This document shows, piece after piece, positions 24,421 to 31,739 of a stretch of DNA of 64,000 nt. The stretch lies in assembly GCA_028873865.1 (NCBI GenBank), contig JAPPNI010000007.1, positions 1 to 64,000 on the forward strand, in the 5' to 3' direction. A program made the position numbers and the translations under genes. Numbering within the stretch: position 1 is the stretch's first letter; every line of letters starts with the position of its first letter. The notes beneath the pieces were generated by a model. The model did no database searches, had not been told where the DNA came from, and saw only the letters and a program-made list of their open reading frames with translations. The stretch is from Chloroflexota bacterium. GTDB taxonomy: Bacteria; Chloroflexota; Dehalococcoidia; Bin125.

Positions 24421-24488
24421 TGCGTCCTGGGACGCAGGCTAGGTGGTGCGTCCTTGGACGCAGGCTAGGTGGTGCGTCCTTGGACGCA
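24421..24488. promoter_or_regulatory. three tandem palindromes, probable operator array
   Basis: TGCGTCC-TG-GGACGCA at 24421-24436, then TGCGTCC-TT-GGACGCA at 24447-24462 and 24473-24488. The arms are perfect and the period is exactly 26 bases, including the linker GGCTAGG(T/C)GG. They occupy nearly the whole space between the divergent MFS gene and the PTPS-like operon. Three identical dyads at fixed spacing suggest cooperative binding of a dimeric regulator to both promoters. They could also be transcribed hairpins. Confidence 0.6.
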
Positions 24489-24503
24489 CGGTACGCTGCG
24501 CCT

Positions 24504-25001
24504 ATGCCAGATCCGTCTTCGAGCCATTCCGTAACGGTCGAGCGCCAGCGCCTGCGCTTCGCCGCCGGACACTTCGCCACGTTCGCCGACGAACTGGAGC
24601 CGATCCACGGTCACAACTACGACGTGTTTGTGGAGGTGATCGGCCCATTGACGGACGAATCGTGGGTGATCGACTTCTCCCTGCTCAAGCGTCTGACGCG
24701 CGAGGTCTGCGAGACGCTCGATCACAAGTTCCTCCTGCAGATGGACTCGCGCGCGCTGACGATCACGGACGACGACACGCACTATCTGATCCAGTACCGG
24801 GACGAGCTGCCGTATCGGTTGCCCAAACACGACGTGGCGGCCCTGCCGATCGACAACAGCACGGCGGAACGGCTGTCGCAGTACATCGCCGGACAACTGA
24901 TCGAGTCGCTTCAGCTCTCCGGGCCGCAGGGTCTGGCGCGATTGCGAGTCGGCGTGGAGGAAATGCCGGGCCAGGCCGCCTGGTTCGAGACGGATCTCTG
25001 A
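24504..25001 (+). CDS. 6-pyruvoyl-tetrahydropterin synthase/QueD family protein
   Basis: 165 residues from the ATG giving MPDPSSSHSVTVERQRLRF. The three zinc histidines are visible: His23 (FAAGH), His35 and His37 (IHGHNY). DFSLLKRLTREVCETLDHKFLL carries the DF...LDH signature, and the C-terminal VGVEEMPGQAAWF has the family Glu. The catalytic Cys, normally four residues before HGH, is Leu31 here, flanked by Glu30 and Glu32. It may therefore be a PTPS-III-like or otherwise altered enzyme rather than a queuosine-pathway QueD. First gene of a coupled run: its stop TGA overlaps the next ATG (TGATG). Confidence 0.82.
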   Translation: MPDPSSSHSVTVERQRLRFAAGHFATFADELEPIHGHNYDVFVEVIGPLTDESWVIDFSLLKRLTREVCETLDHKFLLQMDSRALTITDDDTHYLIQYRDELPYRLPKHDVAALPIDNSTAERLSQYIAGQLIESLQLSGPQGLARLRVGVEEMPGQAAWFETDL

Positions 25002-25528
25002 TGACGGACGAAGCCGGGAACGTGGTAGTGCTGGTGCTCTACGACTCACAGGGACTCGTGGCCGAACTGGCGAAGTCAATCGTCGAAGGAGCAGCCGCGG
25101 TGGATGGCGTCGAGGTGTGGGATCGGCCCCTAGACGTCGCCGACAAGGACGAGTTGGTCAGGTGCGACGCCTTGATCCTGGGCAGCCCCAACTGGACCGG
25201 GATCACCGGACGGCTCAAACACTGGTGGGACTACACCGGCGACCTCTGGGAGACGGGAGAGCTGGCCGACAAGCCCGCCGCCGCATTCAGCGCCGGCTGG
25301 AGTCCATCGGGCGGACTCGAAGCGACGTTGCTGCAACTGGTCCATTTGCTGATCGGTCACGGAATGCTGATTGTCGGGCTGCCATGGACCTCGACGATGA
25401 ATCACTCGGGCAGCTACTACGGCGCAACGGCGGTGCGCAAGGTGACCGATCTGGATCGGGAGCAAGCGAGGAAGCTGGGAGCGAGGGTGTCGGAGTACGC
25501 GCTGCGATTGCATAAGGCTGCGATCTGA
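25001..25528 (+). CDS. flavodoxin-like/NAD(P)H:quinone oxidoreductase-like protein
   Basis: 175-residue flavodoxin-fold protein of the WrbA-like type, expected to bind FMN. The phosphate-loop strand is VVVLVLYDSQGLVAELAKSI. The middle ALILGSPNWTGITGRLKHWWD contacts the isoalloxazine in WrbA-like proteins, and AAAFSAGWSPSGGLEATLLQL, GMLIVGLP and SGSYYGATAV are characteristic. It starts inside the stop of the PTPS-like gene and ends inside the start of the J-domain gene (TGATG at both ends), so translation is probably coupled. Electron donor and acceptor are unknown. Confidence 0.84.
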   Translation: MTDEAGNVVVLVLYDSQGLVAELAKSIVEGAAAVDGVEVWDRPLDVADKDELVRCDALILGSPNWTGITGRLKHWWDYTGDLWETGELADKPAAAFSAGWSPSGGLEATLLQLVHLLIGHGMLIVGLPWTSTMNHSGSYYGATAVRKVTDLDREQARKLGARVSEYALRLHKAAI

Positions 25529-25977
25529 TGCTCGACGCCTACGACCCAAACGAGCTCCTTGGCATTGCCTCTGGCGCGTCGGAGGACGAGATCCGCAAGG
25601 CGTTCCGCCGCAAGGCCAAGGTGGTGCATCCGGACGTGTCCGACGCACCGGATGCGGCAGAGCAATTCACCAGGTTGAAGGCCGCTCATGACCTGCTCAT
25701 CGAGCGGCTGAGCAATCCGCTCGCCCCGACGCCCGAAGACCTCTACCGTCCGGCCCGCGAGGTCAGCGAGGAAGAACAGGAGCTGATCCTGCAGTCGCAC
25801 AGGCGGCGGCGTGAGGCGGAGCAGCGGCGGCGCAGCCGTCGGCGTGCGGCGGTCAAGGGCAACGCCCGCCGAGCGCAGCGGGAAAACGAACGAATCCGAG
25901 CCGAGATGGCCCGCCGTCGAGCGGCATATGAAGCGCAGCAACGCGAGCAGGACACGAGCGGTGAGTGGGACTCATGA
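25528..25977 (+). CDS. short J-domain (DnaJ-like) protein
   Basis: 149 residues. An N-terminal J domain spans about residues 1-60 with the essential HPD tripeptide in VVHPDVSDAPDAA and the helix KAFRRKAK, so it should be able to stimulate an Hsp70. There is no Gly/Phe, zinc-finger or C-terminal peptide-binding domain. The rest is a very basic, Arg-rich helical tail (residues about 88-130, many RRR clusters) ending in an acidic stub. This is a specialised co-chaperone or possibly a nucleic-acid-associated J protein, not canonical DnaJ. It overlaps both neighbours by stop/start sequence. Confidence 0.8.
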   Translation: MLDAYDPNELLGIASGASEDEIRKAFRRKAKVVHPDVSDAPDAAEQFTRLKAAHDLLIERLSNPLAPTPEDLYRPAREVSEEEQELILQSHRRRREAEQRRRSRRRAAVKGNARRAQRENERIRAEMARRRAAYEAQQREQDTSGEWDS

Positions 25978-26573
25978 CCGACTACCAGAACATCCTCGTC
26001 GACATCGACGGGCCGGTGGCCACGATCACGCTCAATCGTCCCGAGAAACTGAATGCGCTGTCGGAGGGGCTGCGCGACGACCTGGCGTCGGCGCTGCGCG
26101 AGTTGAATCCCGGCGATGCGGTCCGGGTGATTCGGATCAACGCGGCCGGACGCGCGCTCGGCCAACCGCCGACCCTGGGCATGTGGCCCGTCAAGATCGG
26201 GATGCTCAAGACGAAGGAACTGCTGTTCAGCGGCGACACGATCGACGCCGTCGAGGCGGAACGGATCGGGATGATCAATCGGGTCTATCCCGAGGAACAG
26301 TTGGACGAGGAAACGATGGCCTGGTGCCAACGAATCGCCAACGTCCCCCTCGACGGCCTGACCGTCCACAAGCATTCGACCAACCGCTGGGCCGAGTTGA
26401 TGGGCCTCAGGATGTCGGTCTACGAAGGCGCCGAGTTCAATGCGATTTTCGCCGAGACCGCGGCAATCGAGGAGTTCGGCAAGATCTCCATGAGCAGGGG
26501 CTTCAAGGCCGCCCTGGAGTGGCGAGACGACCCATTCGGCGACGGTCGGGGTGCTGTGCGGCGTCAGGCATAG
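25974..26573 (+). CDS. enoyl-CoA hydratase-like protein with 95-residue internal deletion
   Basis: 199 residues. Residues 1-61 and 62-199 align end to end with residues 1-61 and 157-294 of the neighbouring crotonase (26617-27501). The 95 residues between them are missing: both oxyanion-hole segments (FCAGYDL and GWCLAGGGEM) and the active-site helix. The junction reads AAGRALGQPPTLG. In the intact copy AGRA occurs at both ends of the lost segment, so deletion between short direct repeats is likely, and the reading frame was kept. It cannot be a working crotonase in the usual sense. It may be a decaying duplicate, or a retained binding or regulatory subunit. Start ATG overlaps the J-domain stop (ATGA). 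Confidence 0.85.
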   Translation: MTDYQNILVDIDGPVATITLNRPEKLNALSEGLRDDLASALRELNPGDAVRVIRINAAGRALGQPPTLGMWPVKIGMLKTKELLFSGDTIDAVEAERIGMINRVYPEEQLDEETMAWCQRIANVPLDGLTVHKHSTNRWAELMGLRMSVYEGAEFNAIFAETAAIEEFGKISMSRGFKAALEWRDDPFGDGRGAVRRQA

Positions 26574-26616
26574 CCGGCGGGTACCATTCGATCGATTCAT
26601 GGCGGAGGAATGATCC

Positions 26617-27501
26617 ATGACTGACTACGAAAACGTTCTTGTCGAAATCGACGGCCCGGTGGCGACGATCACCCTCAACCGGCCGGAGAAACTCAACGCG
26701 ATCTCGGGCGGGCTGCGCGACGACCTCGAAGCGGCGCTGCGCGAGCTGAATCCCGGCGACGACGTCCGCGTCATCCGGCTCAAGGGCGCCGGCCGCGCCT
26801 TCTGTGCCGGCTACGACCTGACGCCTGGCGGCGGCGCGATGAACTGGCGGCCCAACCAGCGCACCGGCGACCAGGCCTGGGAGCTGGGCGAGTCGCGGAT
26901 TGCGCTCGACCGTGAGAACCTGCGCGTCTCCGTCGACCGCTGGCTCTGGATGTGGGGCTATCGCAAACCGATCGTCGCCCAGGTCCACGGCTGGTGCCTG
27001 GCCGGCGGCGGCGAGATGATCGGCGCCTGCGACATCGTCTTCGCCTCCGAGACGGCGCGCTTCGGCCACCCGGCCGGCCGCGCCATCGGCATTCCGCCGA
27101 CGCTGGGCATGTGGCCGGCCAAGATCGGCATGCTCAAGACCAAGGAACTGCTGTTCAGCGGCGACACGGTCGACGGCGTCGAGGCCGAACGGATCGGCAT
27201 GATCAACCGCGCCTACCCCGAGGAACGGCTCGACGAAGAGACCATGGCCTACTGCCAGCGGATCGCCAACGTCCCGCTGGACGGACTCACCGTTCACAAG
27301 CACTCGACCAACCGCTGGTTCGAGCTGATGGGCCTGCGCGTCGCCGCTTCCGAAGGCGCAGACTTCGACGCGATCTGGCACGAAGCGCCGAGCATCGACG
27401 AGTTCGTCAACATCGGCCGGGAGAAGGGCCTCAAGGTTGCGCTGGAGTGGCGCGACGATCCGTTCGGCGATGGTCGTGGCGCGCTCAAGCGTCGAACGTA
27501 A
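26617..27501 (+). CDS. enoyl-CoA hydratase/isomerase family protein (crotonase)
   Basis: 294-residue crotonase, slightly long for the family. The first oxyanion segment is GAGRAFCAGYDL (about 57-68), the second is HGWCLAGGGEMIGACDIVFAS (about 124-144), and the Arg/Gly-rich RFGHPAGRAIGIPP follows. The C-terminal trimerisation helices are the region shared with the truncated paralogue upstream. The insert between about 69 and 105 (GGGAMNWRPNQRTGDQAWEL) suggests a special acyl-CoA substrate. A strong ribosome site (GGCGGAGGAA) precedes the ATG. It is followed six bases later by an alpha/beta hydrolase in the same operon. Confidence 0.9.
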   Translation: MTDYENVLVEIDGPVATITLNRPEKLNAISGGLRDDLEAALRELNPGDDVRVIRLKGAGRAFCAGYDLTPGGGAMNWRPNQRTGDQAWELGESRIALDRENLRVSVDRWLWMWGYRKPIVAQVHGWCLAGGGEMIGACDIVFASETARFGHPAGRAIGIPPTLGMWPAKIGMLKTKELLFSGDTVDGVEAERIGMINRAYPEERLDEETMAYCQRIANVPLDGLTVHKHSTNRWFELMGLRVAASEGADFDAIWHEAPSIDEFVNIGREKGLKVALEWRDDPFGDGRGALKRRT

Positions 27502-27507
27502 CCGTCC

Positions 27508-28389
27508 ATGCGACCACTACCGACGGCGTCAACAGCGCAGGTCCGCGGCTATGCGCTGAGAATCTGGGAATGGCCGTCGAGCGGCGATCCCGTTCAGACG
27601 GCGGTGTTGATCCACGCGACGGGCTTCCACGCTCGCACCTGGGACGAAGTCGTCCGGCTCCTGCCCGAGGATTGGCGCGTGTTTGCGCTCGATATGCGCG
27701 GCCACGGAGCCTCGCAAGCTCCGCGTGACAAGGCGGGAGCCGACTGGTGCGAGATGGCGGCCGATCTGAATGAATGGCTGGCGCAGCGAGATCTCACCGA
27801 TGTGGTCGCGGCCGGACACTCAATGGGCGGTTGTATCTGCGTGATCGCAGCCGCGACGGGAGAGCGCATCGAATCGCTGGCGCTGATCGATCCGGTGCTG
27901 GTCAATCCTCGCGGACCGATGCCGCCAACGCCTCCGGATAGCCTCTCGATCGCGGCACGCAAGCGGCGTCGGATCTGGGGCAGTCCGCAAGAAATGTCGG
28001 AATCGCTGACCGGTCGCGGCGCGTTCACGCATTGGCCCAGGCAAGCCGTCGACAGTTATGTCCGCTACGGGTTGAACCCGACCGGCACGCTCGGCGAGTG
28101 GGAGCTCGCCTGCGACCCCGAGGTCGAGGCCTGGTGCTTCGAGTACGCGCCGACGGTCGATCCCTGGCCGGACATGGCCCAAGCACATCAACCGACATTG
28201 ATCCTGCGCGCCGGCGAGTCATTCGGTCACGGCTCACCGACCGGCCAGAACGCAGTCGAAGTGTTCCCCAACGCCTACGAATCAGTCGTCGAAGACTCCG
28301 ACCACTTCATCCCCATGCGCCGTCCGGACGCAGTCGCCGAGACGATGATCACCGTGGCGAGGGACTGCTCAGAAGATTCCTCGGACTGA
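27508..28389 (+). CDS. alpha/beta hydrolase
   Basis: 293-residue alpha/beta hydrolase fold protein. The oxyanion strand is VLIHATGFHARTWD, the conserved DMRGHGAS follows, the nucleophile elbow AAGHSMGG places Ser105, and the late EDSDHFIPM supplies the catalytic His. The acid residue is probably in the strand before (LILRAGES region). Related enzymes hydrolyse esters, lactones or C-C bonds; the substrate is not apparent. It closes the operon that starts with the PTPS-like gene. Its last 41 bases overlap the end of the radical SAM gene on the other strand, an unusually deep convergent overlap. Confidence 0.86.
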   Translation: MRPLPTASTAQVRGYALRIWEWPSSGDPVQTAVLIHATGFHARTWDEVVRLLPEDWRVFALDMRGHGASQAPRDKAGADWCEMAADLNEWLAQRDLTDVVAAGHSMGGCICVIAAATGERIESLALIDPVLVNPRGPMPPTPPDSLSIAARKRRRIWGSPQEMSESLTGRGAFTHWPRQAVDSYVRYGLNPTGTLGEWELACDPEVEAWCFEYAPTVDPWPDMAQAHQPTLILRAGESFGHGSPTGQNAVEVFPNAYESVVEDSDHFIPMRRPDAVAETMITVARDCSEDSSD

Positions 28390-29170
28390 ATCCGTCCCGC
28401 CCCTCGCGGATGTTGGGCGCGAGCTCGTGCCTCAGGGCCTGCCTCGTCCGTTCGTACGCCGCGCAGTCCCAGCCCAGCCGCCGGGCCAGCGCCTGAGCGG
28501 GTTCACCGGTTCCGCCGCGAAAGCGACCTCCGGTCGGGCTGAACGACTCCACGACGAAGCGCGAAGCGCCCGTCCGGGCGACACGACTCGCCAGGTCCGA
28601 CGGGTCTTCAACCGGCAGCAGCGGCGTCATCGTAATCGCCACGGGAATCCCGGCATCCGCAACCTCACGCGCCGCCTGTAACCGACTCTGAATCGGCGGA
28701 TTGCGCGGCTCGAAGGCTCGGCGGACTTCTTCCGAGTCCGTCGTGATGCTGAAGTTGACGCAGACCTCCTCGAATCGTTGCAGCAGATCGACGTCCCGCG
28801 TCACCAGCGGGCTGCGAGTCTGAACGACCAGGTGAGCGCCCTTGTCAGCCAGGATCGGCAGCAGCGAACGCGTCAACTCGAGCCGTCGCTCGATCGGCTG
28901 GTACGGGTCGGTGGCGCTGCTCAGGTAGATCGTCTTACCCATAAGCGAGCGTCGAACCCGCGAGAGCTTGAACGCGGCGTTCTGTTTGACTCGGACCCAG
29001 TCGCCCCACGACGCCTGCTGGTCGGGCGCAGCGAAGAATGCGGCGTAACAATACGAACAACCGAAGCTGCATCCGACGTACGGATTGAGCGAGTAGTCGT
29101 ACTCGCTCAGGTAGCCGGCGCCGGGAGTCAGGATCTGATGAGCGTCGTAGGCTTCGACGTTGATTGGCAC
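28349..29170 (-). CDS. radical SAM protein, SplB-like
   Basis: 273-residue radical SAM protein of the spore photoproduct lyase-like/Rv2578c-type family. The cluster motif is CSFGCSYCY (Cys34, Cys38, Cys41), preceded by DYSLNPYVGC, the hallmark of this group. YLSSATDPYQPIE and the later VVQTRSPLVTRDVDLL are further family strands. There is no helix-turn-helix or DNA-lesion domain, so DNA repair is not implied and the function is unknown. It is followed six bases later by a CoA-transferase gene from upstream on the same strand. Confidence 0.86.
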   Translation of the reverse strand: MPINVEAYDAHQILTPGAGYLSEYDYSLNPYVGCSFGCSYCYAAFFAAPDQQASWGDWVRVKQNAAFKLSRVRRSLMGKTIYLSSATDPYQPIERRLELTRSLLPILADKGAHLVVQTRSPLVTRDVDLLQRFEEVCVNFSITTDSEEVRRAFEPRNPPIQSRLQAAREVADAGIPVAITMTPLLPVEDPSDLASRVARTGASRFVVESFSPTGGRFRGGTGEPAQALARRLGWDCAAYERTRQALRHELAPNIREGRDGFSPRNLLSSPSPR

Positions 29171-29176
29171 AACTGG

Positions 29177-30373
29177 CTAGTCAAACGCCCCTGACACCAG
29201 GTGCTCGACGTACTCCTCATCGGACATGCCGACGATGCCCTTGTAGACGTACTCGTTGTCCTCACCCAGCAGAGGCGCAGCCTTGGTCAGCTCAGCTGGA
29301 GTATCCGAGAGGCGGAACGAGGGGCCGTCGTAGGCTCTGTGCCCCATGGTCGGGTGATCGAGCATCCAGAAGTGCCCTCGGTGAGCAAGCTGCGGATCAT
29401 TGCGCAGATCCTCGGGCGTCTGCACGACACCGGCCGCGACTCCGGCGTTCTGTAAGCGCTCCATCAACTCCTCTGCCTGTTGGGGTCGGGCCCAGGAAGC
29501 GATCTCGGAATCGAGCGCATCCGCTTCCAGCGAGGTCCATGAGGACTGTCCGGCCACGTCGGCCAGCGATGCCAGTTCGGTTTCGTTTGTGACGGTGATC
29601 GCGATCCAGCGGTCGTCGTCCTCGCCTCGCGCCGCGCACTGATACGTGCCGTACGGACGGTAGTCGGGATGTCCTGCGCCGAGCGCCTCTTGCTCCCGTC
29701 CGTTGACGGTGTAATCGAGCACCATCGTCTCGGTCGCGTGGATCGCGGCCTCCATCTGGCCGAAGTCGATGTTCTGTCCTTCGCCGGTGCGCTGGCGATG
29801 GTCGAGCGCAGCCAGCAGCGCTGAAGCGGCAAAGTGCGGCACGAGGAAGTCGGTGTAGGCGACGCCGGTGCCGATCGGCTCCTCACCCGGGTACGCCGTC
29901 AGGTGCGAGATGCCGGCGGCCGCCTGCAGCACGTGACCGTATCCCTGCCACATCGACCAGGGACCGGTCAGGCCGTACATCGGCATCGAGATCATGATCA
30001 GGTCGGGCCGGACCTCGCAGAGGTCCTCATAGGTCATGCCCCAGGCGCGCATCGCCTTGGGCGTGAACGACTCGGTCACGATGTCGCAGTGCTCGACGAT
30101 CCGCTTGGCGATCTTGACGCCGTCGGGATGCTGCAGATTCAACGAAGCGCACTGCTTCGACGAGTTGAAGTCGGCGTAGTAGCCGCTGTTGTCGAGACCG
30201 GGCTCGTCGTTGACGAACGGAGGCGCACGGCGCAGCGGTTCGGGTCGCACCGATGACTCAATCCGGATCACTTCGGCGCCGTGGTCGGCGAGGTACTTGG
30301 AAACCAGCGGTCCGACGCCAACCCAGGCGAAGTCGGCGACGCGGATTCCTTCAAACACCTTGTCAATGGCCAT
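29177..30373 (-). CDS. family III CoA-transferase (CaiB/BaiF)
   Basis: 398 residues, full length for this family of formyl-CoA/succinyl-CoA-type transferases that move CoA between carboxylic acids. It opens FEGIRVADFAWVGVGPLVSKYLADHGAEVIRIES. The catalytic Asp region is TGVAYTDFLVPHFAASALLAALDHRQRTGEGQ. RPDLIMISMPMYGLTGP contains the family GxxGP segment. The next gene upstream, nine bases away, is another family III member of different subfamily, so the two may form a heteromer or act in one pathway. Substrates unknown. Confidence 0.9.
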   Translation of the reverse strand: MAIDKVFEGIRVADFAWVGVGPLVSKYLADHGAEVIRIESSVRPEPLRRAPPFVNDEPGLDNSGYYADFNSSKQCASLNLQHPDGVKIAKRIVEHCDIVTESFTPKAMRAWGMTYEDLCEVRPDLIMISMPMYGLTGPWSMWQGYGHVLQAAAGISHLTAYPGEEPIGTGVAYTDFLVPHFAASALLAALDHRQRTGEGQNIDFGQMEAAIHATETMVLDYTVNGREQEALGAGHPDYRPYGTYQCAARGEDDDRWIAITVTNETELASLADVAGQSSWTSLEADALDSEIASWARPQQAEELMERLQNAGVAAGVVQTPEDLRNDPQLAHRGHFWMLDHPTMGHRAYDGPSFRLSDTPAELTKAAPLLGEDNEYVYKGIVGMSDEEYVEHLVSGAFD

Positions 30374-30382
30374 GTGACGCTC

Positions 30383-31645
30383 CTAGATCACGCCATCGCC
30401 GGAGAGCTCCATGATCTCGTCGTCCGAGAGACCGAGCAGGTTGCCGTAGATGTAGAAGTTGTGCTCGCCAATGCGCGGCGCTCGATGGCGGATCGAGATC
30501 GGGGTCTTGCTCAACTTGGCCCACGGTCCCGGATAGGTGACATGGCCTTCCTCGTGTTCGATCTCGGTCCAGTAGTCACGGTCGGCGAGGTGTTCGTTCT
30601 CGAGCAGATCCTTCGGCGTGTGGACAATCCCCCAGCCGTTGCGGATCTGTTGGGCTTCGGCAACGAGCTGGGCGCGCGTGAATCGCTTGCAGAAGGCAAC
30701 CAGCACCTCGTTGAGGTAATCGCCGTCTTCCCCGGTGGGAGGGATCAGAATCCCCTGCGTCGCGTCGAGCTTGGCCAGCCACTCGTCCGAGGTCAGATCG
30801 CCGGCCATGCCGTGATGATCGAGCCATTCAATCGTCTGCCGCGCCGTCAGGCCGAACAGGCCGCCGTAGGAGAGCGCGGCGACGTAGCCGTCGGCCGCCT
30901 CGTAGACGTACTGGCCCGACTTGTAGCCGCCGATCTCACGGCCGTTGCCAGGGCGTCCGTTATTGATCCCGCGAATGTCCCAGGTCGGCGAAGCGTTGTC
31001 ATGGGTGAACGTCACGGCCTCCTGCATCGACTGATCAACGTGCTGCCCGGAGCCGGTCTTCGTGCGCTGATAATGAGCGACCAGCGTGCCGACCACGGCC
31101 TGGGCCGAGGCTTGGGTGAACCCCTGCGATGCCGTCGGCCGAATCGGTGGCCGCCCGGGAGCCCCGCACAATGAAGACAGTCCGCCCATCGCCGTACCGA
31201 CCAGGTCGGTCGCCTTCCAGTTGGCGTAGGGACCGTCGCGGCCGAATGGCGTGATCGACGTATGCACCAGTCGCGGATGCGATGAGCGCAGCGTCTCAAC
31301 GCCCAGGCCCAGCGCCGCAGCGGCATCCGGTGGACAGGTCTCGATCAGGAAATCGGCGCTGTCCAACAACCGGGTGAAGAGTTCCTGGCCGGCGTTAGTC
31401 GTCAGGTCGAGCGTCGCGCCCAGCTTGTTGGCGTTGAACGTCCACCAGTGCAGCGAATACTCCGGATCGACCACATCGCCGCGAAACGGACCAATGAATC
31501 GCGACTCGTCGCCGCCGGGCTGCTCGACCTTGATCACTTCCGCCCCGAGGTCACCCAGCATCCGACCGGCAAGTTGGCCGAGTTCATTGGTCAGGTCGAT
31601 GACGCGGAACGGAGCAAGCGGTCCAGCGGCGGTTTGGGTGGTCAT
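30383..31645 (-). CDS. family III CoA-transferase (CaiB/BaiF)
   Basis: 420 residues from the ATG giving MTTQTAAGPLAPFRV; an upstream start at 31675 adds ten residues of no family character. APFRVIDLTNELGQLAGRMLGDLGAEVIKVEQPGGDESR is the standard N-terminal swap region. It lacks the usual Asp in a GxxxxD box where the partner has YTDF: the corresponding stretch reads RPTASQGFTQASAQAVVGTLVAHYQR. This resembles the non-catalytic-looking subunits of heteromeric members. With the gene at 29177-30373 it probably forms an operon and perhaps one enzyme. Confidence 0.86.
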   Translation of the reverse strand: MTTQTAAGPLAPFRVIDLTNELGQLAGRMLGDLGAEVIKVEQPGGDESRFIGPFRGDVVDPEYSLHWWTFNANKLGATLDLTTNAGQELFTRLLDSADFLIETCPPDAAAALGLGVETLRSSHPRLVHTSITPFGRDGPYANWKATDLVGTAMGGLSSLCGAPGRPPIRPTASQGFTQASAQAVVGTLVAHYQRTKTGSGQHVDQSMQEAVTFTHDNASPTWDIRGINNGRPGNGREIGGYKSGQYVYEAADGYVAALSYGGLFGLTARQTIEWLDHHGMAGDLTSDEWLAKLDATQGILIPPTGEDGDYLNEVLVAFCKRFTRAQLVAEAQQIRNGWGIVHTPKDLLENEHLADRDYWTEIEHEEGHVTYPGPWAKLSKTPISIRHRAPRIGEHNFYIYGNLLGLSDDEIMELSGDGVI

Positions 31646-31690
31646 GGCGTGAATGATAGTTGGCAAAGGCGACATGAAGGGCTCACCTCG

Positions 31691-31727
31691 GGGGGAGCTG
31701 TCGCGAAGCGACTGAGGGGGCTCCCCC
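31691..31727. repeat. REP-like palindrome, copy 1
   Basis: GGGGGAG (31691-31697) pairs with CTCCCCC (31721-31727). An inner hairpin GTCGC-GAA-GCGAC (31700-31712) sits between, followed by TGAGGGGG. The framework GGGGGAGCTGTC...GACTGAGGGGG is shared with the larger palindrome at 45371-45452. It lies in the 94-base gap between hflX and the CoA-transferase gene. Confidence 0.6.
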
Positions 31728-31739
31728 AGAGAAGGAGGC

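Noticed and set aside
28349-29170. Spore photoproduct lyase
   Set aside because: Family-level similarity only; no spore context and the substrate-binding residues cannot be shown.
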